Source: Bin80 sp965207565
GTDB lineage: Bacteria > Bacteroidota > Rhodothermia > Rhodothermales > Bin80
Direction: 5' to 3'
Assembly (NCBI GenBank): GCA_965207565.1
Contig: CBDBMQ010000025.1
Location: forward strand, 1-64,000
Length of the DNA: 64,000 nucleotides
Below are positions 17,119-26,792 of this stretch, one piece after another; within the stretch, counting starts at the first letter, position 1, and every line of letters starts with the position of its first letter. Under the pieces are notes generated by a model, which saw only the letters and a list, made by a program, of their open reading frames with translations, did no database searches and was not told the origin of the DNA. Made by a program: the position numbers and the translations under genes.

Positions 17119-18860
17119 CCTATATCCTCGGCATCAGCTGTTGGTATCATGATGCAGCTGCCTGTTTACTAAAGGACGGGGTGATCCTGGCCGCTGCCCA
17201 GGAAGAGCGCTTCACACGGATTAAGCATGATGCTTCATTTCCCGTGAATGCGATTACCTGGTGTCTTGATTATGCGGGAATCAAAGCAGAGGAACTCAAC
17301 GCGGTTGCATATTACGATAAGCCGTTTCTGAAATTCGAAAGAATCCTGGAGACGTATCTGGCGAGTGTTCCTCGTGGAATTCCATCCTTTCTGAAGGCTA
17401 TGCCAGTGTGGTTGAAGCGAAGTCTTTGGATTCCGGAAATTCTTCGTAAAGAGATCGGTTTTCATGGGAAGCTGCTATTCTGTGAGCACCATGAAAGCCA
17501 TGCTGCAAGTGCTTTTTTTCCGTCCCCATTTGATCAGGCAGCAATTCTGACAACGGACGGGGTAGGGGAATGGGCAACGACCTCAATCGGAGTTGGCCAT
17601 CAGTCCAGCCTCGTACTTGAAAAAGAAATTCATTTTCCCCACTCGCTGGGACTGCTCTACAGCACATTCACAGGGTATTGCGGTTTTCGGGTGAATTCCG
17701 GGGAATATAAACTGATGGGGTTGGCGCCGTATGGGGAGCCGAGGTACGTACAAACGATCCTGGACGAGTTGATTGACTTGAAAGAAGATGGCTCCTATCG
17801 ACTAAACCTTCGGTATTTTGCTTTTCCATGGGGGCTGCGGATGTACTCCCGTGAATTTGAGCGCCTCTTTGATGGTCCTGCCCGAACTCCTGAATCTTCA
17901 ATTACACGCAAAGAAATTGATCTTGCCCGTTCCATCCAGGTTGTGATCGAGCGTGCGGTTCTACGAATGGCTCGGCAGGCAGGCAGGGTTTCAGATGACC
18001 GGAAGCTCTGCATGGCCGGTGGGGTTGCTTTGAATTGTGTGGCGAACGGGAAAATTTTGGAATCAGGACTCTTCGAAAAAATCTGGGTCCAGCCTGCTTC
18101 CGGGGATGCGGGTGGTGCACTGGGCGCAGCATTGATGGCATGGCATCAATATATGGGATCTTCCCGCGAGGTGGGCAGTCGCGATACAATGAAGGGTGCC
18201 ACATTGGGGCCCTCATACACAACGGACGAGATCCGTACGATACTGGATCAGGCTTCGATCTCGTATGAAGAGCTGGATAATGATGCTTTATGCAAACGAG
18301 TCGCTGAATTATTGGTAGATCAGAACGTGATCGGCTGGTTTCAGGGGCGAATGGAATATGGTCCCCGCGCATTGGGAAGCCGCAGTATTTTAGCAGATCC
18401 CCGGAACCTGGCGATGCAGCAACATGTGAATCAATCCATCAAGTTCAGAGAGAGTTTCCGACCTTTTGCACCAGCAGTACTGGCAGAAAAAAGCAGTGAG
18501 TGGTTTGATCTCAAAAATGAAAGCCCGTATATGCTTTTGACTGCACAGGTCAATGGGGCCCACATAGAGGGGGATGGTCTGGAGAGGCAGCAGAATATAG
18601 AGTCCCCTATTGCAGCGGTGACCCATGTCGATGGCTCTGCGCGTGTTCAAACAGTGCGCAGACAGGATCACCCTCTATTCTATCAGTTACTACAGGAATT
18701 TGAAACCAGGACGGGATGCCCTGCCCTCATCAATACCAGTTTTAATGTCCGAGGAGAACCCATCGTATGTACCCCTCAGGATGCAGTGAACTGCTTCAAA
18801 AATACCCGTATGGATATTTTGATGATTGGCCCCTTTTTAGTGCAAAAAGATCGCCAGTGA
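17115..18860 (+). CDS. NodU/CmcH-type carbamoyltransferase
   Basis: A 581-residue carbamoyltransferase. The N-terminal Kae1-like domain begins ILGISCWYHDAAACLLKDG and carries EERFTRIKHD and the metal-binding CEHHESHAASAFF. The C-terminal YrdC-like domain contains GWFQGRMEYGPRALGSRSIL. The family moves carbamoyl from carbamoyl phosphate to hydroxyl groups of sugars or antibiotics through a carbamoyl-adenylate. ATG 17115, overlapping the valS stop, is preferred over an upstream GTG-type start inside valS. No sugar biosynthesis cluster is adjacent, so the acceptor is unknown; a surface glycan is one possibility. Confidence 0.9.
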   Translation: MTYILGISCWYHDAAACLLKDGVILAAAQEERFTRIKHDASFPVNAITWCLDYAGIKAEELNAVAYYDKPFLKFERILETYLASVPRGIPSFLKAMPVWLKRSLWIPEILRKEIGFHGKLLFCEHHESHAASAFFPSPFDQAAILTTDGVGEWATTSIGVGHQSSLVLEKEIHFPHSLGLLYSTFTGYCGFRVNSGEYKLMGLAPYGEPRYVQTILDELIDLKEDGSYRLNLRYFAFPWGLRMYSREFERLFDGPARTPESSITRKEIDLARSIQVVIERAVLRMARQAGRVSDDRKLCMAGGVALNCVANGKILESGLFEKIWVQPASGDAGGALGAALMAWHQYMGSSREVGSRDTMKGATLGPSYTTDEIRTILDQASISYEELDNDALCKRVAELLVDQNVIGWFQGRMEYGPRALGSRSILADPRNLAMQQHVNQSIKFRESFRPFAPAVLAEKSSEWFDLKNESPYMLLTAQVNGAHIEGDGLERQQNIESPIAAVTHVDGSARVQTVRRQDHPLFYQLLQEFETRTGCPALINTSFNVRGEPIVCTPQDAVNCFKNTRMDILMIGPFLVQKDRQ

Positions 18861-18935
18861 GGTTGCAGAGAGTGCAATATGGCCCAAGCGCCATAGAAAT
18901 TTCTTCCTGACTCATAGGATCGCACTCATGGCGGG

Positions 18936-20036
18936 TTACGGATTCTCCTGCTCCATCCAGGCCAGGATGCCACCATCCAGGCTCGCTGCCTGGGTATATC
19001 CTGCACTCTGCAGTAATTGTACCGCGTGTTTGGAGCGAATACCTCTTTGACAGTGTACGATCACACGGTCATTGAAATCTGCGGTAATCTCTGATAATCG
19101 GCCAGACAATTCATCCAACGGAATTTGCAGGTCTGCACCCATGGTCATGGCGGATGATTCATGTATTTCCCGAACATCAAGAAGGAAGAAGGGGAGGCCG
19201 CGATGCTTGAGCAGTTTTAATTCACTTGCTTGGATGCTTGGTATTGAGGGACATAACTCCTCGTAATCCATGAGCGCATCAATCGTAGGAGATTCGCCGC
19301 AGAGGGGGCAGTCAGATTTTTTTGGAACTGCAAGGGTTTGCCAGTCTGCAGCTAACGTATTGATCAGGATCATTCGGCCAATCAGCGACTGGCCCAGGCC
19401 AAGCAGTAGTTTCAATATTTCACTGGCTTGTAGAGTGCCAATGATACCCGGTAAGACTCCCAGCACACCACTTTCGGCGCAACTCGGGATGAGACCTGCA
19501 GGAGGCGGGACAGGGTGCAGACAGCGGTAACATGGTCCCTTTGCATCCCCGAAAACGGTGATCTGCCCCTCAAACTGATACACACTTCCGTAGACATTAG
19601 GAATGCCAAGAAGCACAGAAGCATCATTGATAAGGTAACGTGTTGCAAAGTTGTCTGAACAGTCGGCAACAACATCATAGTTGCCAAGAATTTCCATAGC
19701 ATTATCTCCTTGCAAACGTACATCATGCCGGGTGATTTTGATGTAAGGATTCCGGACTTTCAGGGCGGCAAGAGCTGATTCAAGTTTCGGTACTCCGATA
19801 AATTCATCGGTATGTAGTATCTGTCGATGGAGATTGCTCACACCTACGATATCAAAGTCAATAATTCCAAGGTGTCCTATGCCTGCAGCGGTGAGATAGA
19901 GGGCGAGGGGGGATCCAAGCCCACCTGCTCCAACAATGGCTACGGAAGATTCTTTGAGTTTTTGTTGCCCAGAAACTCCTAACTCATCCAGAGAGATTTG
20001 CCGTGAATATCGTAGATGCTCGGCTTGGTTGAGCAT
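18936..20036 (-). CDS. MoeZ/MoeB-type adenylyltransferase with rhodanese domain
   Basis: A 366-residue E1-like enzyme. An N-terminal ThiF/MoeB fold has the ATP loop VGAGGLGSP (36-43), a CDNF-type motif (DCSDNFATRY) and a zinc site formed by Cys169/Cys172 and Cys243/Cys246. Cys186 lies in PSCAESGVLG, the usual catalytic position. The C-terminal rhodanese domain carries the persulfide Cys329 in VHCQRGIR. Such fusions adenylate and then thiolate ubiquitin-like sulfur carriers (MoaD/ThiS/CysO). No carrier gene is adjacent. It starts 2 bases after the methylase stop, so it is likely translated from the same transcript. Confidence 0.9.
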   Translation of the reverse strand: MLNQAEHLRYSRQISLDELGVSGQQKLKESSVAIVGAGGLGSPLALYLTAAGIGHLGIIDFDIVGVSNLHRQILHTDEFIGVPKLESALAALKVRNPYIKITRHDVRLQGDNAMEILGNYDVVADCSDNFATRYLINDASVLLGIPNVYGSVYQFEGQITVFGDAKGPCYRCLHPVPPPAGLIPSCAESGVLGVLPGIIGTLQASEILKLLLGLGQSLIGRMILINTLAADWQTLAVPKKSDCPLCGESPTIDALMDYEELCPSIPSIQASELKLLKHRGLPFFLLDVREIHESSAMTMGADLQIPLDELSGRLSEITADFNDRVIVHCQRGIRSKHAVQLLQSAGYTQAASLDGGILAWMEQENP

Positions 20037-20038
20037 GA

Positions 20039-23014
20039 TCAGTCAGGAGATTTTTTCTCCTTCAACAGCGCAAGTGCTTTTCGATTTTGCCCATGCACGG
20101 ATGGCTCGTTGCACCATAGCCAGCGTAGTTTTTTGAGGGTTGTGGGAATTTTGCCATGGTTCAGGTTCAGCATTTCAAGGGCGGCCTGATCGATCTTTTT
20201 TCGCACCTCGTCTGCATGTGCCTGGCAGGTAGGCCCCAATTCCTTATCGGAAAGCTCATCAAATGCAAGTACAGCCTGTTCCAACCGAATTTCCGGGATC
20301 TGGTCCAGTCTGGGGCAGGGGATATTGGCGAGTGCCTTCATTTGGGTCGTAGCTCGACCACTTTGTGTTCGCTGGCCCTGGGTCCAGTGCACCAGGAATC
20401 CCAGTGTAGAGTTGGCCCACAGTGCGAACGCCTTGTACACCCGCTCATCCTCATGCTGCAACGAAGCCCACGCACGACCACCCATGCCGGAGTGCGCTGC
20501 CGTGGCAGCCAGAAGTGCCTGTGAAGTCCAGCGCATGTTTCGCGCATAGAACAGTGTACTGCAAAATTGTCGCATGGCTTCCCGCTTTGCCTTTGATCCG
20601 ACCCCCACGGGTGCGGATCCTTTGTGTGTCAGGGGCACCACCAGGCGTTTCTGTGCACTGCTGTCGGCCTTCCAGAGCGCACGATCAGGGCCGATGGCAT
20701 CCACCGGGTCGAATACCGGATTGAGCTCAAAGGCGCCAAGTTGACTTCTTCCAGGAAGATGCCCGATTAGGTGATGTGTCGGGCCAATCTTGAAGAGATC
20801 CTTCATTGGAGACATGGCCACCCCAATCGGCACAGCGTGGCCGTTGAACATCAATTCTCCCTCCAACAGTGCATCGGCGGCCAGTGCGAGATCTGCATGC
20901 AGAACGCCCAATGGACTCCAGGGAGCCCCGGGCATTCCGACGGTAAACGCACAGATCTGCCCGATTTCGTCCTGCCCAACTCGGACCGGGTAACTGGTCG
21001 TGGAGTTCTGCACATTTCCAATTGCATGCTGGATCGCCCGTGCCACCTCACCAGCTTCCCCTACCCGCAGCACAGGTTCTCGTAACGTAATACAATAAAC
21101 CCGATCAGAAGCAGGTTCGCCATTTGTGCGATGATTGGTTCGTTTGGTTCCAATCAACAGCATTTCCTCCATACTGGTGTCCGCAGACAAGGCACTTCTA
21201 CCCAGTGCTTGTCCACTGGCGATCGCAATCGCTGTCAGGTCTTCAAACTCTTCTTCCATCATGCGCCGTGTGATGGCCCATGATTCTGCAAAGGCGGCGG
21301 AGAGCGGCAGGACAAAGCCAATGCGTCCTCCCGGTTTGCATTTGCGGCGTGCCAGTGCAAGAAAGGAGGCGGCCAAGCCCGCTTGATTGTTGACTGGCTC
21401 GTTCTTCACCAGGGCTTTCCAGCGTTTCTGACAGGCCCTGCGTTCCGCGATTGAGAGCCCTGCAACATCAAACACACTCTGTCCCCCCCGTGTCCTGGAA
21501 TAGGGAGGATTCATCAGGACCCAGTCCAGCGATGCATCAGCGACTGCAACCGAGTTTTCACCGTTATTGCCATTGCCGGTAGATTTCCCGCTTCCCACAT
21601 GGAAGAGGTCCACGATTTTTTGTGTGGCAAAGTACTCCAGCGATCCTGTCTGTCCTTTTTCGCCGCCCACATCGACCCATCCGATTTGCGTATCTCCATA
21701 GGGGTCTCCCGATCCCAATGCAGCCAGGGACGAGGTGGTCAGGTGCGCCGCAATCGGGCTGATATCGGTGCCCATCAGTCCCCCTTCCATCGCACTTGCA
21801 TGAAGGCGTCCCAGGCTTTTGGAGGTTCCCCCGGCTTGTTCATGCAAGGTCGCGACGCGGCGATAGCCCGCGCGAAGGAGCGTGCCGGTCCCGCAGGCCA
21901 GGTCACTGAGATGCCGCTTCCGGAAAAGATCTGCATCCCGCCACTGGTCTCTGTTGAGCAGGGAGGGTATAATCGTCAGGTTTGCTAAAAGCTCTGCCGT
22001 GGCTGGTTGTGTGTAAAAGGCGGCCGCCTGTTTTCGGTCTTCGCTCAGCTTGGGGAAGAGTTCCGCCCCCACGCTGATGTGCAAACCCAGTTGAGCAGTC
22101 TCAATCTGCTGTGTGGCGCTGATGAGCTTGAACAGCATCCGGGAAGTTTCGGCTGGATTGAATTTGCTCGATAGCCGGAGCATTTCAATCGCCGGCTCAA
22201 ACACCGAATTCCAGTTACGCCGATTGATCATGGACCACGTCTTCATCTGGGCACGTACATCCGGGTAGGTATCACTGATGAGATCCACATGTGGTACTTC
22301 GTCAGCCCCCTGCGTGGCTAGACGTTGCTGGGTCAATAGTGCATTCAGCCATAACACCATCATGGTCCGAAGCCCCTTCAGGGATGAGCGTTGATATAGA
22401 TGGTGGGCAATTTCCTGCTGTTCTTTGGGGGAAAGGGTGATTTCCAGTCCACTGGATGCCTCCTTCACCAGTCGTGCGACATTGTCTGCAATATCCTCCA
22501 TGCGTTCACGGGGGAGTCCAATGGAAGGAAGCAGTGAGGCAAGATCAAACACGGTCCCTTCAATAAAACCCTGTTTGGGCCACCGCCGCCGAGAGGTATC
22601 TGCAATGGAGAGTTGTCCCTGACGCTCGAATAGCTGGTGAACCGCGTATGCAAGCGGTTCGCCGCTGAGCAGAGTCTCTGTGATGGTGAACCCCTGCTGC
22701 TGACGAAAGCGCTCTGGGATATGGAGTGCGATGGCGGTGCTGATTCGGAATCGGCCTTGCTGGGTTTCCAGGCCGAGTCGCTTTATGGCATCCTGATCTG
22801 CATCGGGGCCGATAAATGAGCACTCAAGAACGACCGGTGGAAATACCCCGTCGTTGATCAAAATATCAGGCTTCAACCCCGGTTTGTCATGCAGGAGATC
22901 CGTCTCTTCCACCCGGACATATTCTGGAGCTTCAGACCAGCGCACACTCGTGCGCCGCAGCGCGGCACCAAGTGCACCGTTAAAGGATTCCTCCGTGGTT
23001 CGTCCGATCCTCAT
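20039..23014 (-). CDS. N6-adenine DNA methylase with nuclease-like N-terminal domain
   Basis: A 991-residue protein. Residues 1-100 look like a PD-(D/E)xK nuclease fold: Asp50 in KPDILI and Glu64 in VVLECSF, but with ECS where ExK is usual, so activity is uncertain. A helical region follows. The methylase core has AAFYTQPATAELL (331-343), the SAM motif LACGTGTLL (372-380), GTDIS (415-419) and the catalytic NPPY (502-505). The last 400 residues have no helicase or known specificity subunit. This resembles single-chain type IIG-like restriction-modification or an orphan epigenetic enzyme. No separate R or S gene is adjacent; the downstream partner is a MoeZ-type gene 2 bases away. Confidence 0.8.
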   Translation of the reverse strand: MRIGRTTEESFNGALGAALRRTSVRWSEAPEYVRVEETDLLHDKPGLKPDILINDGVFPPVVLECSFIGPDADQDAIKRLGLETQQGRFRISTAIALHIPERFRQQQGFTITETLLSGEPLAYAVHQLFERQGQLSIADTSRRRWPKQGFIEGTVFDLASLLPSIGLPRERMEDIADNVARLVKEASSGLEITLSPKEQQEIAHHLYQRSSLKGLRTMMVLWLNALLTQQRLATQGADEVPHVDLISDTYPDVRAQMKTWSMINRRNWNSVFEPAIEMLRLSSKFNPAETSRMLFKLISATQQIETAQLGLHISVGAELFPKLSEDRKQAAAFYTQPATAELLANLTIIPSLLNRDQWRDADLFRKRHLSDLACGTGTLLRAGYRRVATLHEQAGGTSKSLGRLHASAMEGGLMGTDISPIAAHLTTSSLAALGSGDPYGDTQIGWVDVGGEKGQTGSLEYFATQKIVDLFHVGSGKSTGNGNNGENSVAVADASLDWVLMNPPYSRTRGGQSVFDVAGLSIAERRACQKRWKALVKNEPVNNQAGLAASFLALARRKCKPGGRIGFVLPLSAAFAESWAITRRMMEEEFEDLTAIAIASGQALGRSALSADTSMEEMLLIGTKRTNHRTNGEPASDRVYCITLREPVLRVGEAGEVARAIQHAIGNVQNSTTSYPVRVGQDEIGQICAFTVGMPGAPWSPLGVLHADLALAADALLEGELMFNGHAVPIGVAMSPMKDLFKIGPTHHLIGHLPGRSQLGAFELNPVFDPVDAIGPDRALWKADSSAQKRLVVPLTHKGSAPVGVGSKAKREAMRQFCSTLFYARNMRWTSQALLAATAAHSGMGGRAWASLQHEDERVYKAFALWANSTLGFLVHWTQGQRTQSGRATTQMKALANIPCPRLDQIPEIRLEQAVLAFDELSDKELGPTCQAHADEVRKKIDQAALEMLNLNHGKIPTTLKKLRWLWCNEPSVHGQNRKALALLKEKKSPD

Positions 23015-23380
23015 CAGCTAGGATTTTTCAAGAAATTCGCAAAAACAGGATGCAAAACACAAGATAGTGATCTATATCGCGTCAAACTTAATGGGTTTTT
23101 CAATACCCGCTACCGATCGATGAGTTTGAACAGTTGCCATCGGTTGAATAGACGGTGATCTGGCGTAACACATATACCTGATCTGGGAAGATTGGATGTG
23201 TGCCCAAGTATGTCCAGTGGCATTTGGGACGAATCAGTCACGAAAAAGAGAGGAGGAATCATGAGGCATCATTGAGCGGAACGGATCCATGAAGCAAGAG
23301 TTTGGCTGGGAGTTCATATCGGTATCTACATGCAAAGGCTCTCTTAGTTTCTCTCTTGTGGGTTCGTAATTACAGTTGCC

Positions 23381-23803
23381 GTGATGGGTGTACCTGCGTA
23401 TGCCCAGTCGAATGAGGCTGAAGTCCGGGCCGTGATTGATCGTTTATTTGATGGGATGCGTGCTGGTGACAGTACGATGGTACGCAGCGTATTGCACGAA
23501 GAAGCCTTAATGGCTCGGGCTGGTTCTCAAGGTCTACGTATCGGCCCCACGGATGGATTTGTCCAGGCGGTTGGTACACCGCATGATGAGGTATGGGACG
23601 AGCGGATATGGGATGTTCATATCTCAATTGATGGGCGGCTGGCTTCAGCATGGATGGAGTTTGCCTTTTTTCTTGGTGATACGCTCAGTCACTGCGGGGT
23701 GAACTCAATGCAACTTTACCAGACGGATGAGGGCTGGAAGATCATTTATCTGGCGGACACGAATCGTCCACCCACCTGTGAAGTGCCGGACCAGAGCCCC
23801 TAG
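23381..23803 (+). CDS. NTF2-like (SnoaL/DUF4440-type) protein with an amber codon in its signal peptide
   Basis: About 130 residues of an NTF2-like fold: EAEVRAVIDRLFDGMRAGDS at the start, then VRSVLHEEALM and a C-terminal GWKIIYLADTNRP. The family includes small-molecule binding or isomerase proteins; the role is unknown. Read from the GTG at 23381 it begins MMGVPAYAQS, the tail of a signal peptide. The same frame continues upstream through FLSCGFVITVAV to a TAG at 23345-23347, and beyond it to ATG 23330 (MQRLS). A normal export signal is therefore broken by one stop codon, or the gene is now cytosolic. The stop overlaps that of purF. Confidence 0.65.
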   Translation: MMGVPAYAQSNEAEVRAVIDRLFDGMRAGDSTMVRSVLHEEALMARAGSQGLRIGPTDGFVQAVGTPHDEVWDERIWDVHISIDGRLASAWMEFAFFLGDTLSHCGVNSMQLYQTDEGWKIIYLADTNRPPTCEVPDQSP

Positions 23804-25296
23804 TCGTAGGCATCTTTGGTGACACAGTCCCCCACGGGTACGGGGTAGCAGCCTGTAAAACAGGCATCACAGTAGCCGTGTGGGCTATTATGGGCATCCC
23901 CGACCGCTTTTTTGAGGCTTTCGATGCTTAAATAGGCAAGGGAGTCAACGCCAAGCCATTTTCCTATGGCAGTTACATCATCAAATTTGCTTGAAAGCAA
24001 TTCCTGCTTACTGGGGAAATCCATTCCGTAGAAACAGGGATTCATAACGGTTGGTGAAGCCACACGAAAATGAACTTCTTTTGCACCAGCTTCCCGAATC
24101 ATCTTCACAAGGAGCTTTGCAGTTGTACCCCGAACGATCGAATCGTCCAGAACGACGACAATCCGATCTTTCAATACTCCATTAACCGTATTAAACTTGC
24201 ACCGCACCCGTAACTCGCGGCTATCCTGGCCTGGTGCGATGAAGGTTCGACCGACATAGTGGTTGCGAATCAAACCTATATCGTACTTGCAACGATATCC
24301 AAGCTTTTGACATTCACTTACATAACCAAGTGTCGCAGTGTTGGAAGAGTCTGGCACCGAAATCACAAGGGGAGCTTTTTCTTCTGTTGGGACACGAGGT
24401 ACAGGAGCATCATGAGCAAGTTGCTTGCCAAATTTGCGGCGTACTTTGTCAACCATCTCGCCATAAATCCGGGAATCCGGTCGGGAAAAATAGATGTATT
24501 CAAAAATACACTGGCTCACACCATGGTGGCCATCGAGCTGTTCGCTACGGAACTTCCCCGTCTCACAGGCATCCTGATCAATGATGATGACCTCACCCGG
24601 CTCAACATCACGAATATATTCGGCCCCAATCATATCAAAGGCACAGGTCTCACTCGCAACACAGTAGGAGATGTTTCCATTCCCTTCCGTTTTGGGTAAT
24701 TGTCCCAGTGCAAGTGGCCTGAATCCGTTGGGGTCCCGAACCGCAATCAGGCGGTTGTCAGTAAGCAGCGTCAGCGCATAGCCACCTTCTACTTCTGCAA
24801 GTGCATCCAGAATTTGATCAACCTGATTTTCTTGGCGGCTTTGGGAGATCAAATGCAGAATGAGTTCTGTATCAGAGGTTGACTGAAATAGCGTTCCCTG
24901 CTCACTGAATGAACGCCGAAGTTCGGCTGCATTGGAGAGGTTGCCATTGTGGGCGACCGCGAGGTTTCCGTCGCGATACTGGACGTGGAAAGGCTGAATA
25001 TTGGCGCGATTTACCGAAGAACCACTCGTGGAGTAACGTGTGTGGCCAATTGCCGATTTACCGCTCAGGGGGCTTTGGAACAGGCCGGGATCATCAAACA
25101 CATCCAGAACGAGACCAAAGTCACGTACAGCAGACATGATTCGTCGCTGTCGTACCGGGTCAAAGGAGGAACTGACAATCCCACACGATTCCTGCCCTCT
25201 GTGCTGGAGAGCGTGCAGACCAAAATAGGTAAGCCGCGCGGCCTCCGGCGAGTTAAAAATGCCAAAAATTCCGCAATGGTCTCTTATGCTGTCCAT
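23800..25296 (-). CDS. purF: Amidophosphoribosyltransferase
   Basis: A 498-residue enzyme that makes 5-phosphoribosylamine from PRPP and glutamine, the first committed step of purine synthesis. The N-terminal nucleophile is Cys8 after a short propeptide (MDSIRDH-CGIFGIF), followed by GLHALQHRGQES. The phosphoribosyltransferase domain carries the PRPP loop VVVLDDSIVRGTT. A C-terminal region with GYCDACFTGCYPVPV, plus other cysteines, suggests the iron-sulfur type of PurF. It is convergent with the NTF2-like gene, sharing the CTAG at 23800-23803. Confidence 0.95.
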   Translation of the reverse strand: MDSIRDHCGIFGIFNSPEAARLTYFGLHALQHRGQESCGIVSSSFDPVRQRRIMSAVRDFGLVLDVFDDPGLFQSPLSGKSAIGHTRYSTSGSSVNRANIQPFHVQYRDGNLAVAHNGNLSNAAELRRSFSEQGTLFQSTSDTELILHLISQSRQENQVDQILDALAEVEGGYALTLLTDNRLIAVRDPNGFRPLALGQLPKTEGNGNISYCVASETCAFDMIGAEYIRDVEPGEVIIIDQDACETGKFRSEQLDGHHGVSQCIFEYIYFSRPDSRIYGEMVDKVRRKFGKQLAHDAPVPRVPTEEKAPLVISVPDSSNTATLGYVSECQKLGYRCKYDIGLIRNHYVGRTFIAPGQDSRELRVRCKFNTVNGVLKDRIVVVLDDSIVRGTTAKLLVKMIREAGAKEVHFRVASPTVMNPCFYGMDFPSKQELLSSKFDDVTAIGKWLGVDSLAYLSIESLKKAVGDAHNSPHGYCDACFTGCYPVPVGDCVTKDAYD

Positions 25297-25366
25297 GCGA
25301 GGCTCAGCGGCGTAGCAGTGATGGATAAGCCATTGAATCCAGTGAACCCATTAGAGTTTCATATTG

Positions 25367-26737
25367 CTATGAAATTATTCCGTTCGATTCCTTGGTGTCG
25401 TCGCGGATACGGATATGTACCAGGCGAATCCGGTTATTTTCCACCTCCTCCACCGAAAGATCCAATTGTTCATGTGTGGTTGTAAACCCTGGCTCGGGAA
25501 TATCTCCGGCCAGATGAAATATGAGACCACCCAGGGTTTCGAATGCATAGGTGTCCGTTGGCAGGGAAATATCTAGTGCGTCATTGAGATCCGTCAGGGT
25601 GATCCGCGCATCCACGCGATATTCCAGTTCGCCCAGTGGAATGATGAGCGTATCTCGCGCCTCGTCATGTTCATCTTCGATTTCCCCAACAACCTCCTCC
25701 AATATATCGTCCAGCGTTACCAGTCCTGCCGTACCTCCATATTCATCTACTACGATTGCCAGATGGGTTTTACGGTGTTGAAAGTCTTGCAATAGATCAT
25801 CCGATTTTCGACCAAGTGGCACAAAAATCGGAGATCGGATGATCTGAGTCCAGTCTACTTTGGAGTCAGGTTGGTTGATGAAGGGTAGTAGATCCTTCGC
25901 ATAGACAATGCCTTGGATGTTATCCAGATGGTCCTTATAGAGTGGAAGTCTGGAGTGACCACAGGCGCGAATCAAGTCTAATGCCTCGGATAGGGATGCT
26001 GTTACGGGGATGGCCGAAATATCCAGGCGATTGACCATGATGGTCTGGACGGTGGTTTCACCAAGATCAAGCAGTGACTGGATCCAGCCATGCTCATCTT
26101 CTTCTAGGGATCCATGATCTTTGCCGATCTCGGCCATCACTCGCAAGTCATCCGAAGAAAGCATGTCAATGTCTTCGTGATCTCCCCAGCTATGATAAAC
26201 TCCCTGTACGCTGGACGATATACGTGTTAGCAGGAATGTTACCGGATACAGGGGGCGAGAGATGATCGCAAGCATTCCTGCAACACTGCGACTGTAGGTG
26301 ATTGAAAACCTGGATGCAATCAGTTTGGGGGTGATCTCGGATACGATCAGCAGCGTGAGTGTGAGTGCAACTACCTCGATGGCAAAAATAACTCCAATGC
26401 TGAGGTCAAGCGGTTCTGCGATCCTTTTTGTCACCATAGCCGCAAGGATAGCGGCGGAAACGTTGATCAGGGTATTGAGCAAAAGGATCGTAACCAGTAA
26501 CTGACGCGGCTTTTCCAGGAGTGTCAGCACCTGTTGACTACGGCGATCTCCCCGCGCAGCGAGCGTTTCTCGATCCGTGGCGCTCAATGAGAAAAGCGCC
26601 ACTTCTGAACCTGATACGACTGCACTGGCAAGAAGCAGCAGTAGAAAAACAATAATTTCAGTCGGTGATACCAGCACACCAAAAGTCTGGGATAGCAGAC
26701 TGAGTATGGCCAGAATGGGGCCTTCAGGAGGGTCCAA
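25367..26737 (-). CDS. CNNM/CorC-family membrane protein with CBS domains
   Basis: A 456-residue membrane protein. The N-terminal CNNM (DUF21) domain has three or four hydrophobic segments (IIVFLLLLLASAVVSGSEVA, LLVTILLLNTLINVSAAILA). It is followed by a CBS pair (TVQTIMVNRLDISAIPVTAS; THLAIVVDEYGGTAGLVTLD) and a C-terminal CorC/HlyC domain ending near VRIRDDT. The family is linked to magnesium/sodium transport. The SGSEVALFSLSATDRE opening is also that of GldE, a gliding-associated relative in Bacteroidota, so that role is possible. It lies 70 bases upstream of purF and 55 bases downstream of the NSS transporter. Confidence 0.85.
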   Translation of the reverse strand: MDPPEGPILAILSLLSQTFGVLVSPTEIIVFLLLLLASAVVSGSEVALFSLSATDRETLAARGDRRSQQVLTLLEKPRQLLVTILLLNTLINVSAAILAAMVTKRIAEPLDLSIGVIFAIEVVALTLTLLIVSEITPKLIASRFSITYSRSVAGMLAIISRPLYPVTFLLTRISSSVQGVYHSWGDHEDIDMLSSDDLRVMAEIGKDHGSLEEDEHGWIQSLLDLGETTVQTIMVNRLDISAIPVTASLSEALDLIRACGHSRLPLYKDHLDNIQGIVYAKDLLPFINQPDSKVDWTQIIRSPIFVPLGRKSDDLLQDFQHRKTHLAIVVDEYGGTAGLVTLDDILEEVVGEIEDEHDEARDTLIIPLGELEYRVDARITLTDLNDALDISLPTDTYAFETLGGLIFHLAGDIPEPGFTTTHEQLDLSVEEVENNRIRLVHIRIRDDTKESNGIIS

Positions 26738-26792
26738 ACTGCAAAAAGATTTGGTGTATACGAATCAGAGAACTAGGTAGATGGTCACGCAA

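Noticed and set aside
24949..25485. A 178-codon plus-strand frame over purF and the gap before the CNNM gene
   Set aside because: It is antisense to well-supported purF and CNNM/CorC sequences and has no domain.
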